From assembly GCA_029263075.1 (NCBI GenBank), contig JAJCYE010000114.1, forward strand, positions 1 through 34,833: DNA of 34,833 nt. Direction: 5' to 3'. Position numbers and translations under genes: made by a program. This stretch comes from Actinomycetes bacterium. GTDB lineage: Bacteria; Actinomycetota; CADDZG01; JAHWKV01. Of this stretch, positions 22,175 to 30,153 are shown one piece after another; within the stretch, counting starts at the first letter, position 1; the number at the start of each line of letters is the position of its first letter. The notes beneath the pieces were generated by a model that did not search any database, had not been told where the DNA came from, and saw nothing but the letters and a program-made list of their open reading frames with translations.

Positions 22175-25100
22175 GTGCGCCGGATGTTGCTGGACAAACG
22201 CTACGAATTGGTCGAGCTGCTCAAAGCCGGCCAGGGCATTGAAACTTACCTGGCCCACGACCACCGCTCCCCCGACTCCCGCGTCGTTGTAAAGCTGCTG
22301 CGAGCCGGAGTTGCTGCTCCCGACCTCATCAAACGCATGGAGCACGAAGCGGCGGTCCTCACCAAACTCCGGGACCCAACCTTCCCCTTGATCCGTTTCG
22401 GAACCTCCGGGGACGACCTCTACCTGGTCCAGCCCTACCTGGAGGGCGGCGACCTCACCGAGACCCTGTCTTCGGGCCCCCTCGACGTCCCGTCGACTGT
22501 GAAACTGGCCGAAGATGTCCTTGTCACGCTCCAACGCGCGCACGATCTGGGCGTCCTCCACCGCGACGTCAAGCCCGCAAACATCGTGGTCCACAACGAC
22601 GGGCAGGTGCAAAAAGCAACCCTCCTCGACTTCGGGCTCTCTTTCAGCGCATCACTGGACCCGTCCATCCGCAACGAAGCCGTCGGCACAGCCCGGTACC
22701 TGGCGCCCGAACAAGCCGGTCTGGTGGACATCGCAGTGGACCAGAGGAGCGACCTCTACTCGCTGGGCGTCGTCCTCTACGAGTGCCTGGCCGGCCGTCC
22801 CCCGTTTGACGCCACAAGCGTCGGCGAGGTGCTGCGCCAGCACCTGAACCTACCGGTCCCCGGGTTGCGCGCCGGGGGGGCCGACGTGCCACGGGCTCTC
22901 GAGTCGGTGGTCATGCGCCTACTGGCCAAAGAGCCGGGGAAGCGTTACCAGTCGGCGGCGGGGGCGCTGGCCGACATACGGGAGATCTCCCGGGCGTTGG
23001 ACAGCGGGGTACCCGACCCCGTCATGGTCATCGGCCTTAGGGACAACCGGAGCATCTTGGCCGAGCCGGCGTTCGTCGGCCGGACCCCCGAACTCGGCGA
23101 GTTGACCCACAACCTGGAGTTGGCGGCCCGCGGCATGGGAGGCCTTGTCTTCCTGGAAGCTGAATCCGGGGGCGGCAAGACCCGCCTGCTCCAGGAGTTC
23201 GCCGGGGAAGCGGCCCGCCGGGGAACCTGGATCCTTAGGGGCCAGGGGATAGACCAGGCCGCACAGCGTCCCTACCAGGTGCTGGAGGGGGTCGCTGACG
23301 CGATCGCGTCCGAAGCCACCGGTAACCAGGACCTGAGCAACCACGTTCTGGCCCTCCTGGGGGACCGGGCCGAGGCCGCTGCCGTCGCCCTGCCCGCGCT
23401 GGGGGACCTGCTGGGGCACGAACCCGACGCTCAGCTACCCGAGGCCTACGGCGAAGTGCGGAGCCTGAGCGCTCTGACCGCGCTCCTCGGTTCCCTCGGC
23501 ACTGCCGAGCGGCCCGCCCTGGTGGTGCTCGACGACTGCCAGTGGACCGACGGATTGACGGCCAAGTTGTTGGGTCACTGGCAGAGCCACGCCCGGGACG
23601 ACCACAACCACGTGCTTGTCGTGGCGGCGTTCAGATCGGAGGAGGTGGGACCCGATCATCCGCTGCGCCGGGTGCAGCCCAAATCGCAAATCTCGCTCCT
23701 CCCGCTCACCCTCTTCGAAATACGGAACATGGCCCAGTCGATGGCCGGAACCCTCCCAGAGGAGGCGGTCGAGACCATTGCCCAACTTTCCGAAGGGAGC
23801 CCGTTCATGGCTGCCGCGGTGTTGATGGGACTGGTTGAGTGCGGGGCCGTGGTCGAGTCGCCCGGAGGCTGGGTGGTCGACGACGAGGCCCTGGCGGACG
23901 TGCAGACCTCACGCCGGGCCGCGATCTTTTTGGTCCGCCGGCTCAAGCTCCTCTCCCCCGAGGCCTTGCGGGTGCTCTCGATCGGGGCGGTGCTGGGCAA
24001 AGAGTTCGACCTTCGGCTGGCCGCGTCGTTGGCCGGGAACGCCGAGGACCCTCAGGTTGCCGGCCAGATGACCGCCCTCGACGATGCCCGCCGCCGGCGA
24101 ATCGTCTGGCTGGATGAAGCCCTGGACCGCGGCCACTTTGTTCACGACAAAATCCGGGAAGCGCTTCTGAGTACGCTGACCGCCGAGCAGTTAGCCGACA
24201 TGCACCTGCGGGCCGCCGAGTGCATCGAAGGGACGGATCCGTCCCGCACCTTCGAACTCGCCTACCACTTTGACGCGGCAGGGGCCTCGCAAAGGGCACT
24301 CCCCTACGCACTGGCCGCCGCCGAACATGCCCGGCGCCAGCACAACCTGGAGATTGCCGAAACCCACTACCGCATGGCAGAGCGCGCCCCGGCCGGGGCC
24401 ACCGCCGGCACCCGCCGGCGGGTAGCCGAAGGTTTGGGGGACGTGCTCACCCTGAGCGGGGCCTACGCCGAAGCCGCCGATCAGTTCCGAACCGCGCTCG
24501 AGTTGACCGAGGAGCGCGTCGGGAAAGCGGGCATAAAGGGCAAATTGGGCGATGTCGCCTTCAAGCGCGGCGACATGGTGGAGGCCCGTGACCACCTGGA
24601 GGGAGCCCTCCGCCAGCTTAAGGCTCGCATGCCGCGGACCGGGGTCGGCCTGGTCCTCGCCCTGGTGTGGGAGTTGCTGGTTCAGATCGTGCACTCGATT
24701 GCACCGGGTCGGTTCGTCGGCCGCAGGCCGGTCGACCAGGCGGGCAGCGAGCTGAACGCGATACGGATCTACAGCCGGCTGGCCTATGTTTACTGGTTTC
24801 ACAGTGGCAAACTCCGGTGCGGGTGGGCCCACCTGCGGGAGATGAATCTGGCCGAGCGGTACCAGCCGACGCTGGAGTTGGCCCAGGCCTATTCCGAACA
24901 CGCACCGGTCATGACCATCATCCCGTGGTTCGCCCGCGGCCTGGACTACGCGGAACGGTCCTTCGCCATTCGCAAGGCGATGGGCGACGTCTGGGGTCAA
25001 GGCCAGTCCCTCAGCTTTCAGGGGGTCGGACTGTACGCGTCTTCTCGCTACCGGGAAGCGATCGAACGATGCAGCGAGGCCAAACGGCTGCTGGAACGCA

Positions 25101-28100
25101 CCGGCGACCGGTGGGAGGTCAACACCGCCGGATGGAACATCGCCTTGGCCCGGTACCGGCTGGGTGAGCTACGCGAAGCCGCGGAAACCGCCCGTCGCGT
25201 CTACGAAGCTGCGGTTGAAATAGGCGACCAGGCCGCTGCGGGCATCGCCCTTAGCGCCTGGTCCAGGGCCTCCGGCGGCAAGGTGCCCGCGGAGCTGATC
25301 AAAAGGCAGCTTGAGCGCGCCGAACTGGAGGACGCAAGCACCAACGTCGAGGTCCATCTGGCCGAGGCGATCAGGCTCCTGGGCGCCGGCGAAGCCGGGC
25401 AGGCCATCGAGATCCTGAAGTCCGCCCGCCGGGTGGTACACAAAGCCGGCCTACGGCAGGAATACGTCGCCCCGATCCTCCCCTGGCTCGCTACCGCGCT
25501 CCGGGTCCAGGCCGAGCAGGTATCCGCCCACAGTTCGGTGCCCCGGCGCCAAATGCTGCAGGCGGTCAACGTGGCCTTCAGAGCTGCTTTCGTTTCCCGC
25601 AGCTACCGCAACAACCGTCCCCAGGCCCTGCGTGAACAGGGCCTGCTTGCCGCCCTCGACGGCCGCCACCGCGCGGCTAAACGCCGTTTGGCAGCCAGCC
25701 TGGCCGAGGCCCGGCTGCAGGGCGCCAGGAACGAAGAGGCGCAGACCCTCAGTGCCCTGGGAAGGGTGGGCGTTCCGCTGGGCTGGCCGGGTGCCGCGGA
25801 GGACCTGCGGGCGGGCCGAGAGCTTGCCGAGGAGCTACAGGGGGACCCGGTCCCTGCGGCGGATCAGCCGGACACGCTCTCGCTGGCCGACCGATTCACC
25901 ACGCTTCTGGAGATGGGGCGGACCATAGCCTCCGAATCGGAGCCGGAAGGCGTTTACCGGGCGGTGCAGGAGGCGGCCACGAGCCTGCTTCGGGGCGACC
26001 AGTGTGCGGTTGTCGATATGCACGGCCGGACTTCTGGCTCGCTGGCGGGCCTGAAGGACCTGGAGCACCTGAGCCAAACCATGGTGGAGCAGGCCATCGA
26101 CGAGGGCGGGCCGGTTGTGGTCAACATCGCCGAGGAGATGGACGCCACCGAAAGCCTGGTCCTATCGGGCGTGCGGTCGGTACTGTGCGCCCCCATCGCA
26201 TCCAAGGATGGGTTCACCAAAGCGTGCTTTTACGTCACCCACTCCCAGGTCGGTGGCTTGTTCGGGCGGGAGGAAATCCAACTGGCCGCCTTCATCGCTA
26301 CCCTGGCCGGGGCGGCCCTCGACCAGGCGGCCGGGAGCGAAGCCCGGTTTACTTCCCTGGCCCAAAACTCCAGCGACGTGATCAGCATCATCGGTGAGAA
26401 GGGTCTGATCGACTACCAATCTTCGTCGGTTCAGCGGGTCTTCGGCTTTCTGCCCCAGGAAATGATGGGCTCGAGGCTCTCGGCGTGGGTCCACCCTGAC
26501 GAGGCGTCCGGGGTCATCGACCAAATCAAGACCATGCTCAGTGAAGGCCGGAGCCACGCCTTCTTGGAATGCCGGATGCGAGGCAGCGACGGTTCCTGGA
26601 GGGAGACCGAGACCACCATGACCAACCTGGTGGACGACCCCAGCGTTCACGGCGTAGTGCTGAACACCCGGGACGTCAGCGAACGCAAAGCGATGGAGAG
26701 AGAGCGCCGGCGGGATGAGGAGGCGCTGCGGCTCAGCCAGGCCCAACTTGCCGCAGCCCAACGAATTGGGCACTTCGGCAGCTTCGAGTGGGAGGTGGAG
26801 GAGGACGTCCTTTGTTGGAGCGACGAACTCCACGAGATCTTCGGCGTCCCCGCAGAGGAGTTTTCCGGGACGTTGTCCGCCTACCAGGAACGGCTCCACC
26901 CGGACGACGCCGAGCGGGTCCAGGCAATACTGACCGGCGTCTTGGGGACCGGCGGCGACTTCGAGATGGAACACGCTTTGATCCGGCCCGACGGACGGGT
27001 GGTGGTGCTTCATTGCCGGGGGGAGGTCATCCTCGGGGCCGGCGGAAGAGCCCGCCGCATGCTGGGAGTTGCCCAGGATGTCACCGAGCAGAAGCGGGTG
27101 GAAAACGCCCTAAGGGTCAGCGAAGACCGTGCCCGGCGAGCAATGGATCAGGCGGTTGAGGCCTCCCGGCTAAAGTCACAGTTCCTGGCCACCATGAGCC
27201 ACGAAATCCGCACCCCGATGAACGGGGTCCTCGGCATGGCCCACCTTCTGCTGGACACCAGGCTCAGCGCCAATCAGCGCCGCTACCTGCTGGCGCTGCA
27301 GGACTCGGGGACCAACCTTCTTGAGATCATCAACGACATCCTGGACTTCTCCAAGGTCGAGGCCGGCAAGCTGGAACTGGAGAACATCGACTTCGACCTT
27401 CACGGCGTCGTGGACGGGACGGCTGGCCTGTTCCTGGAACCGGCCCGGACCAAGGGCCTGAAGTTGTCGGTGGAGATCGATTCCGGCGTTCCCCGGTGGG
27501 TAATCGGGGACCCGGTAAGGCTGCGCCAGGTCCTGACCAACCTGACCAGCAACGCAGTCAAGTTCACGGACTCCGGGCAGGTCACGCTCAGCGTGTCCCC
27601 CGCTCCTACGGGCTCGGTGCGCTTCCAGGTGGCGGACTCCGGGATAGGAATCCCGCCGGAAGCCCGCACCAACCTGCTCGATCCTTTCGTCCAGGCCGAC
27701 GCCTCCACCACCCGTCGCTTCGGAGGGACCGGCCTGGGCCTTGCCATCTCGTCGCAACTGGTCGACCTGATGGGGGGCACCTTGGACTTCGACAGCCGGA
27801 CCGGCGCCGGGAGCACCTTCTGGTTCGAGATCCCGCTCGGTACAGCGGCCGAGGCTCCGGCCGTCCGGGCGGCCGGACCGGCGGCAGCAGAATCCGTTGA
27901 GGTCTCGAGCAGGCCCGCCGGCCGCGTCCTGCTGGTTGAAGACTCCTACGTCAACCAGTTGGTGGCCACTGGGATGCTGGAGAAGCTCGGCTACCGGGTT
28001 GTGCTGTCCACCAACGGCTCCGAAGCGGTGGAGGTTGCAGCCCGCGAAGAGTTCGACGTGATCTTGATGGACTGCCTGATGCCGGTGATGGACGGCTATG

Positions 28101-28684
28101 AGGCGACAGGGCGCATCCGGCAGGCCGGGGGCCCGTCAAGCGGCACGCCGATCATCGCCCTGACTGCCTCCGCGATGGCCGGAGACCGGGAGAGATGCCT
28201 GGAGGCCGGCATGGACGGCTACCTCTCCAAGCCGCTGAACCCGCAAGAGTTGGCCTCGACCCTTGGTCAGTTCTCCGGAGCGGGCGCCGGTCGAGGCCAG
28301 AGGAGCAGCCCGGCCCCCCCGGACCCACAGCGACCACTCGACCGGACGGTCCTCAACGACCTGCGCCGTATGGACCGGAAAGGGAACGGTCGCTTTTTCC
28401 TTGAGGTCATAGCCGCCTACCTGGAGGACGCCGGCGTTCTGGTGGGGCGCATCTGCACCGGCCTCGCCACAGGTGACCGCGAGAGTGCGGTCCGGGCAGC
28501 CCACACCCTCAAGGGCAGCTCCGGCAACGTGGGTGCCGTCCGCATGGCGAGGCTGTGCGAGCAGGTCGAACAACAGACCGAGCGCGGCGTTGCCGGCGGG
28601 GCAACCGAAACGGCTTCTCTGCTTGAGCGGGAGTTTGTTTTGGTTCGTGACGCCCTGGCCGATGAGATGCGCCGGGCATCCTGA
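22175..28684 (+). CDS. Giant hybrid sensor: Ser/Thr kinase - ATPase - GAF - PAS - histidine kinase - receiver - HPt
   Basis: 2169 residues from a GTG. Domains in order: Ser/Thr kinase about 8-280 (Lys40, HRDVKPAN at 129, DFG at 152, ARYLAPEQ), with a degenerate glycine loop (KAGQGIETY); an AAA/STAND-like ATPase about 300-650 (Walker A ESGGGKT with Lys335, Walker B VVLDD at 453-454); a helical TPR-like stretch about 700-1210; GAF about 1235-1385; two PAS domains about 1388-1505 and 1520-1640; HisKA with His1676 (ATMSHEIRTPMNG); HATPase with NAVKF, DSGIGIP and GGTGLGLAI; a receiver about 1916-2040 with phospho-acceptor Asp1966 (LMDCLMP); and HPt with His2110 (AAHTLKGSS). All phosphorelay residues are present, so a full His-Asp-His relay in one soluble chain is possible. 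There is no membrane segment, so the signal should be cytoplasmic. Its output regulator is not in the window. Confidence 0.95.
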   Translation: MRRMLLDKRYELVELLKAGQGIETYLAHDHRSPDSRVVVKLLRAGVAAPDLIKRMEHEAAVLTKLRDPTFPLIRFGTSGDDLYLVQPYLEGGDLTETLSSGPLDVPSTVKLAEDVLVTLQRAHDLGVLHRDVKPANIVVHNDGQVQKATLLDFGLSFSASLDPSIRNEAVGTARYLAPEQAGLVDIAVDQRSDLYSLGVVLYECLAGRPPFDATSVGEVLRQHLNLPVPGLRAGGADVPRALESVVMRLLAKEPGKRYQSAAGALADIREISRALDSGVPDPVMVIGLRDNRSILAEPAFVGRTPELGELTHNLELAARGMGGLVFLEAESGGGKTRLLQEFAGEAARRGTWILRGQGIDQAAQRPYQVLEGVADAIASEATGNQDLSNHVLALLGDRAEAAAVALPALGDLLGHEPDAQLPEAYGEVRSLSALTALLGSLGTAERPALVVLDDCQWTDGLTAKLLGHWQSHARDDHNHVLVVAAFRSEEVGPDHPLRRVQPKSQISLLPLTLFEIRNMAQSMAGTLPEEAVETIAQLSEGSPFMAAAVLMGLVECGAVVESPGGWVVDDEALADVQTSRRAAIFLVRRLKLLSPEALRVLSIGAVLGKEFDLRLAASLAGNAEDPQVAGQMTALDDARRRRIVWLDEALDRGHFVHDKIREALLSTLTAEQLADMHLRAAECIEGTDPSRTFELAYHFDAAGASQRALPYALAAAEHARRQHNLEIAETHYRMAERAPAGATAGTRRRVAEGLGDVLTLSGAYAEAADQFRTALELTEERVGKAGIKGKLGDVAFKRGDMVEARDHLEGALRQLKARMPRTGVGLVLALVWELLVQIVHSIAPGRFVGRRPVDQAGSELNAIRIYSRLAYVYWFHSGKLRCGWAHLREMNLAERYQPTLELAQAYSEHAPVMTIIPWFARGLDYAERSFAIRKAMGDVWGQGQSLSFQGVGLYASSRYREAIERCSEAKRLLERTGDRWEVNTAGWNIALARYRLGELREAAETARRVYEAAVEIGDQAAAGIALSAWSRASGGKVPAELIKRQLERAELEDASTNVEVHLAEAIRLLGAGEAGQAIEILKSARRVVHKAGLRQEYVAPILPWLATALRVQAEQVSAHSSVPRRQMLQAVNVAFRAAFVSRSYRNNRPQALREQGLLAALDGRHRAAKRRLAASLAEARLQGARNEEAQTLSALGRVGVPLGWPGAAEDLRAGRELAEELQGDPVPAADQPDTLSLADRFTTLLEMGRTIASESEPEGVYRAVQEAATSLLRGDQCAVVDMHGRTSGSLAGLKDLEHLSQTMVEQAIDEGGPVVVNIAEEMDATESLVLSGVRSVLCAPIASKDGFTKACFYVTHSQVGGLFGREEIQLAAFIATLAGAALDQAAGSEARFTSLAQNSSDVISIIGEKGLIDYQSSSVQRVFGFLPQEMMGSRLSAWVHPDEASGVIDQIKTMLSEGRSHAFLECRMRGSDGSWRETETTMTNLVDDPSVHGVVLNTRDVSERKAMERERRRDEEALRLSQAQLAAAQRIGHFGSFEWEVEEDVLCWSDELHEIFGVPAEEFSGTLSAYQERLHPDDAERVQAILTGVLGTGGDFEMEHALIRPDGRVVVLHCRGEVILGAGGRARRMLGVAQDVTEQKRVENALRVSEDRARRAMDQAVEASRLKSQFLATMSHEIRTPMNGVLGMAHLLLDTRLSANQRRYLLALQDSGTNLLEIINDILDFSKVEAGKLELENIDFDLHGVVDGTAGLFLEPARTKGLKLSVEIDSGVPRWVIGDPVRLRQVLTNLTSNAVKFTDSGQVTLSVSPAPTGSVRFQVADSGIGIPPEARTNLLDPFVQADASTTRRFGGTGLGLAISSQLVDLMGGTLDFDSRTGAGSTFWFEIPLGTAAEAPAVRAAGPAAAESVEVSSRPAGRVLLVEDSYVNQLVATGMLEKLGYRVVLSTNGSEAVEVAAREEFDVILMDCLMPVMDGYEATGRIRQAGGPSSGTPIIALTASAMAGDRERCLEAGMDGYLSKPLNPQELASTLGQFSGAGAGRGQRSSPAPPDPQRPLDRTVLNDLRRMDRKGNGRFFLEVIAAYLEDAGVLVGRICTGLATGDRESAVRAAHTLKGSSGNVGAVRMARLCEQVEQQTERGVAGGATETASLLEREFVLVRDALADEMRRAS

Positions 28685-28725
28685 CCGGCCCGGGGCAGGG
28701 CGGCGCCCGCCCTACGCATATCCGA

Positions 28726-28750
28726 GTTTGATTCTTCGCCTACAGGGGTA
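28726..28750 (+). promoter_or_regulatory. SigB/SigF-like promoter for csbD
   Basis: GTTT (28726-28729), 16 bp, GGGTA (28746-28750), fitting the general-stress sigma consensus GTTT-N14-16-GGGTA. It lies about 60 bp before the CsbD start. CsbD is a classic SigB-controlled gene in Bacillus, which supports the reading. Confidence 0.6.
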
Positions 28751-28810
28751 GGGATTCTTCGCACGTCAAGAGCACCATCCGGTGCCCTTAAGCACTTAAG
28801 GAGGAGCCCT

Positions 28811-29017
28811 GTGGACTCATTCTCAGACAAGGTTGACGGTAAGACCGACAAGGTCGGCGGCCGGCTCAAAGAGATGGCAGGCAAGACGTTCAACGACCCC
28901 GAGCTCGAAGCGGAAGGCAAGATCGACCAAGGCAAAGGTCAACTTAAAGAAGCCACCGGCGATGCCAAGGACGCGATCGACAACGCCAAGGACGCAGTCC
29001 GCGACGCGCTGAGGTAG
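28811..29017 (+). CDS. CsbD-family general stress protein
   Basis: 68 residues, GTG start behind a strong AAGGAGGA ribosome site. The sequence is a typical CsbD domain: repeated short helices with Lys, Asp and Gly (DKVDGKTDKVGGRLKEMAGK, EAEGKIDQGKGQLKEATGD), ending in an amphipathic DAIDNAKDAVRDALR. These are small soluble, disordered or helical stress proteins whose biochemical job is unknown. A SigB-like promoter precedes it. The next gene encodes a small membrane protein, possibly also stress-related. Confidence 0.9.
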   Translation: MDSFSDKVDGKTDKVGGRLKEMAGKTFNDPELEAEGKIDQGKGQLKEATGDAKDAIDNAKDAVRDALR

Positions 29018-29055
29018 ACGATCACCCGGCCGTAGCCGGAATTCGTTGGCGAACT

Positions 29056-29088
29056 TTTGTTAACCGAGATTTTGTTAGAGCTTTGTTA
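29056..29088 (+). repeat. Three TTTGTTA repeats in an AT-rich leader
   Basis: TTTGTTA occurs at 29056-29062, 29071-29077 and 29082-29088, just before the ribosome site AAGGAG of the 51-residue gene. The third copy continues to AGAACAAGG, making a near-palindrome TTTGTTAGAACAA. It could be a promoter region or a regulator-binding array. Confidence 0.4.
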
Positions 29089-29106
29089 GAACAAGGAGAC
29101 GAGACA

Positions 29107-29262
29107 ATGGGAACCGTACTTTGGATCATCGCAGTGGTACTGGCCATCTTCGGAGTTATGCAGATCCTTCAGGGAGCCCTGCTGTTCGGGATCATCCTGC
29201 TGGTACTCGCCGCGGCGATCGGTCCGGGCGGGTGGAGCATCTTCAATCGCCGGGTGGTTTAG
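29107..29262 (+). CDS. 51-residue hydrophobic membrane protein
   Basis: Too short for the ORF track. ATG with AAGGAG 7-8 bases before it. The product begins MGTVLWIIAVVLAIFGVMQI, has a second hydrophobic stretch ALLFGIILLVLAAAIGPGG and ends in WSIFNRRVV. So it has two membrane segments separated by a short QILQG turn and a GPGG motif before a positively charged tail. I have seen many short actinobacterial proteins with this build; their function is unknown. A UUCG-loop terminator follows the stop, so it may form a unit with csbD or have its own promoter. Confidence 0.75.
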   Translation: MGTVLWIIAVVLAIFGVMQILQGALLFGIILLVLAAAIGPGGWSIFNRRVV

Positions 29263-29284
29263 GCGGGGGGTTTCACCGATTCAC

Positions 29285-29310
29285 AGGAGGCGGCCTTCGG
29301 GCCGCCTCCT
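29285..29310 (+). terminator. Rho-independent terminator
   Basis: AGGAGGCGGCC, loop TTCG, GGCCGCCTCCT and then TGTTGTT: an 11-bp stem with a UUCG tetraloop and a T-rich tail. It lies 22 bp after the small membrane protein and before the end of the convergent DUF2807 gene, so it may serve both directions. Confidence 0.85.
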
Positions 29311-29323
29311 TGTTGTTCCAGTG

Positions 29324-30076
29324 TTATTCCAGTGCTTTGATCGAGCCCAGCCCGCTGATCCGCCGGGTGATTTTAGGGTCCCCCACATAGCGGACCGATC
29401 CCACGCCGCTGATGCGGGCGTCGAGTTGTTCCGAAGCGTTGATGACGGCGTTGCCGGCACCGGATATCGCCACCCCGGCCGAACGGCCCTTCAGGTTCCT
29501 GCCGTCAAAAGACCCGGTTCCGGAGATGGTGACATCCAGGTCATCGGCGGTGCCTTCCAGAACCAACCGGACCGTTCCCGAAGAGACCACTCTCAGCCTC
29601 CGGGCGTCAAGATCCGAACCGTTCACCACCCCGGCACCGGTCGCCGAAATCTCCGTCAACGACTTCACCTTCAACCGGAAGATGATTGGGCGGCTGGCGG
29701 AGATGCTCGAGTTCGGCTTGATTCCCAGCGTCAGCCGGTCGCCCTCCACCAGGGAGGTCAGCAGGGGGAGCAGGTTGTCCTCTGCCTCCACAATCAGAGA
29801 CTCTTCGTCGCCTTGTTCGATAAATACCTCGGCGGTGCCGTTAACCGCAAGCCGGTCGAAGTCCTGCACCCGGCGGCTTTCACTTTTGACGGTGCCCGAT
29901 CCAACCACCGTGGTGGCGGTGCCGGTGCCGTCCGACGAGCTACTGGAGGAGGAGGTTGCCCCCGAAGGGGTCGGGTTGGTGGGTTCGGGGTCACTTCGAT
30001 CGGACACCACTATGCAGGCCGGGAGCACCATTACGGCTGCCAGGAAGGACAAGAGTTGTTTACCAAACCGGTTCAC
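29324..30076 (-). CDS. DUF2807 (adhesin head GIN-like) lipoprotein
   Basis: 250 residues. A lipoprotein signal with Lys6, a hydrophobic LLSFLAAVMV and lipobox LPAC (Cys21) is followed by a disordered linker rich in Ser, Thr and Pro (seven Ser in a row). After that comes a right-handed beta-helix-like DUF2807 domain: VQDFDRLAVNGTAEVFIEQ, NLLPLLTSL, ISATGAGVVNGSDL, VTISGTGSFDGRNL, VAISGAGNAVINAS and ARISGVGSVRYVG, with the repeated I-S-G-x-G-x turns of this family. The function is unknown; such proteins are surface anchored and have been tied to envelope stress or adhesion. The gene is divergent from the M16C protease with 77 bp between. Confidence 0.9.
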   Translation of the reverse strand: MNRFGKQLLSFLAAVMVLPACIVVSDRSDPEPTNPTPSGATSSSSSSSDGTGTATTVVGSGTVKSESRRVQDFDRLAVNGTAEVFIEQGDEESLIVEAEDNLLPLLTSLVEGDRLTLGIKPNSSISASRPIIFRLKVKSLTEISATGAGVVNGSDLDARRLRVVSSGTVRLVLEGTADDLDVTISGTGSFDGRNLKGRSAGVAISGAGNAVINASEQLDARISGVGSVRYVGDPKITRRISGLGSIKALE

Positions 30077-30153
30077 CCCTCAACTCTACGTCTTGGCGGA
30101 GGTCGCTTAAACTGGCCTACGCCTGCCGCCACAAATTCCGGGGGACCCAAACT

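Noticed and set aside
29956-30153. N-terminal extension of the M16C protease ORF
   Set aside because: It overlaps the lipoprotein gene on the other strand and has no family similarity; TTG at 30154 fits better.
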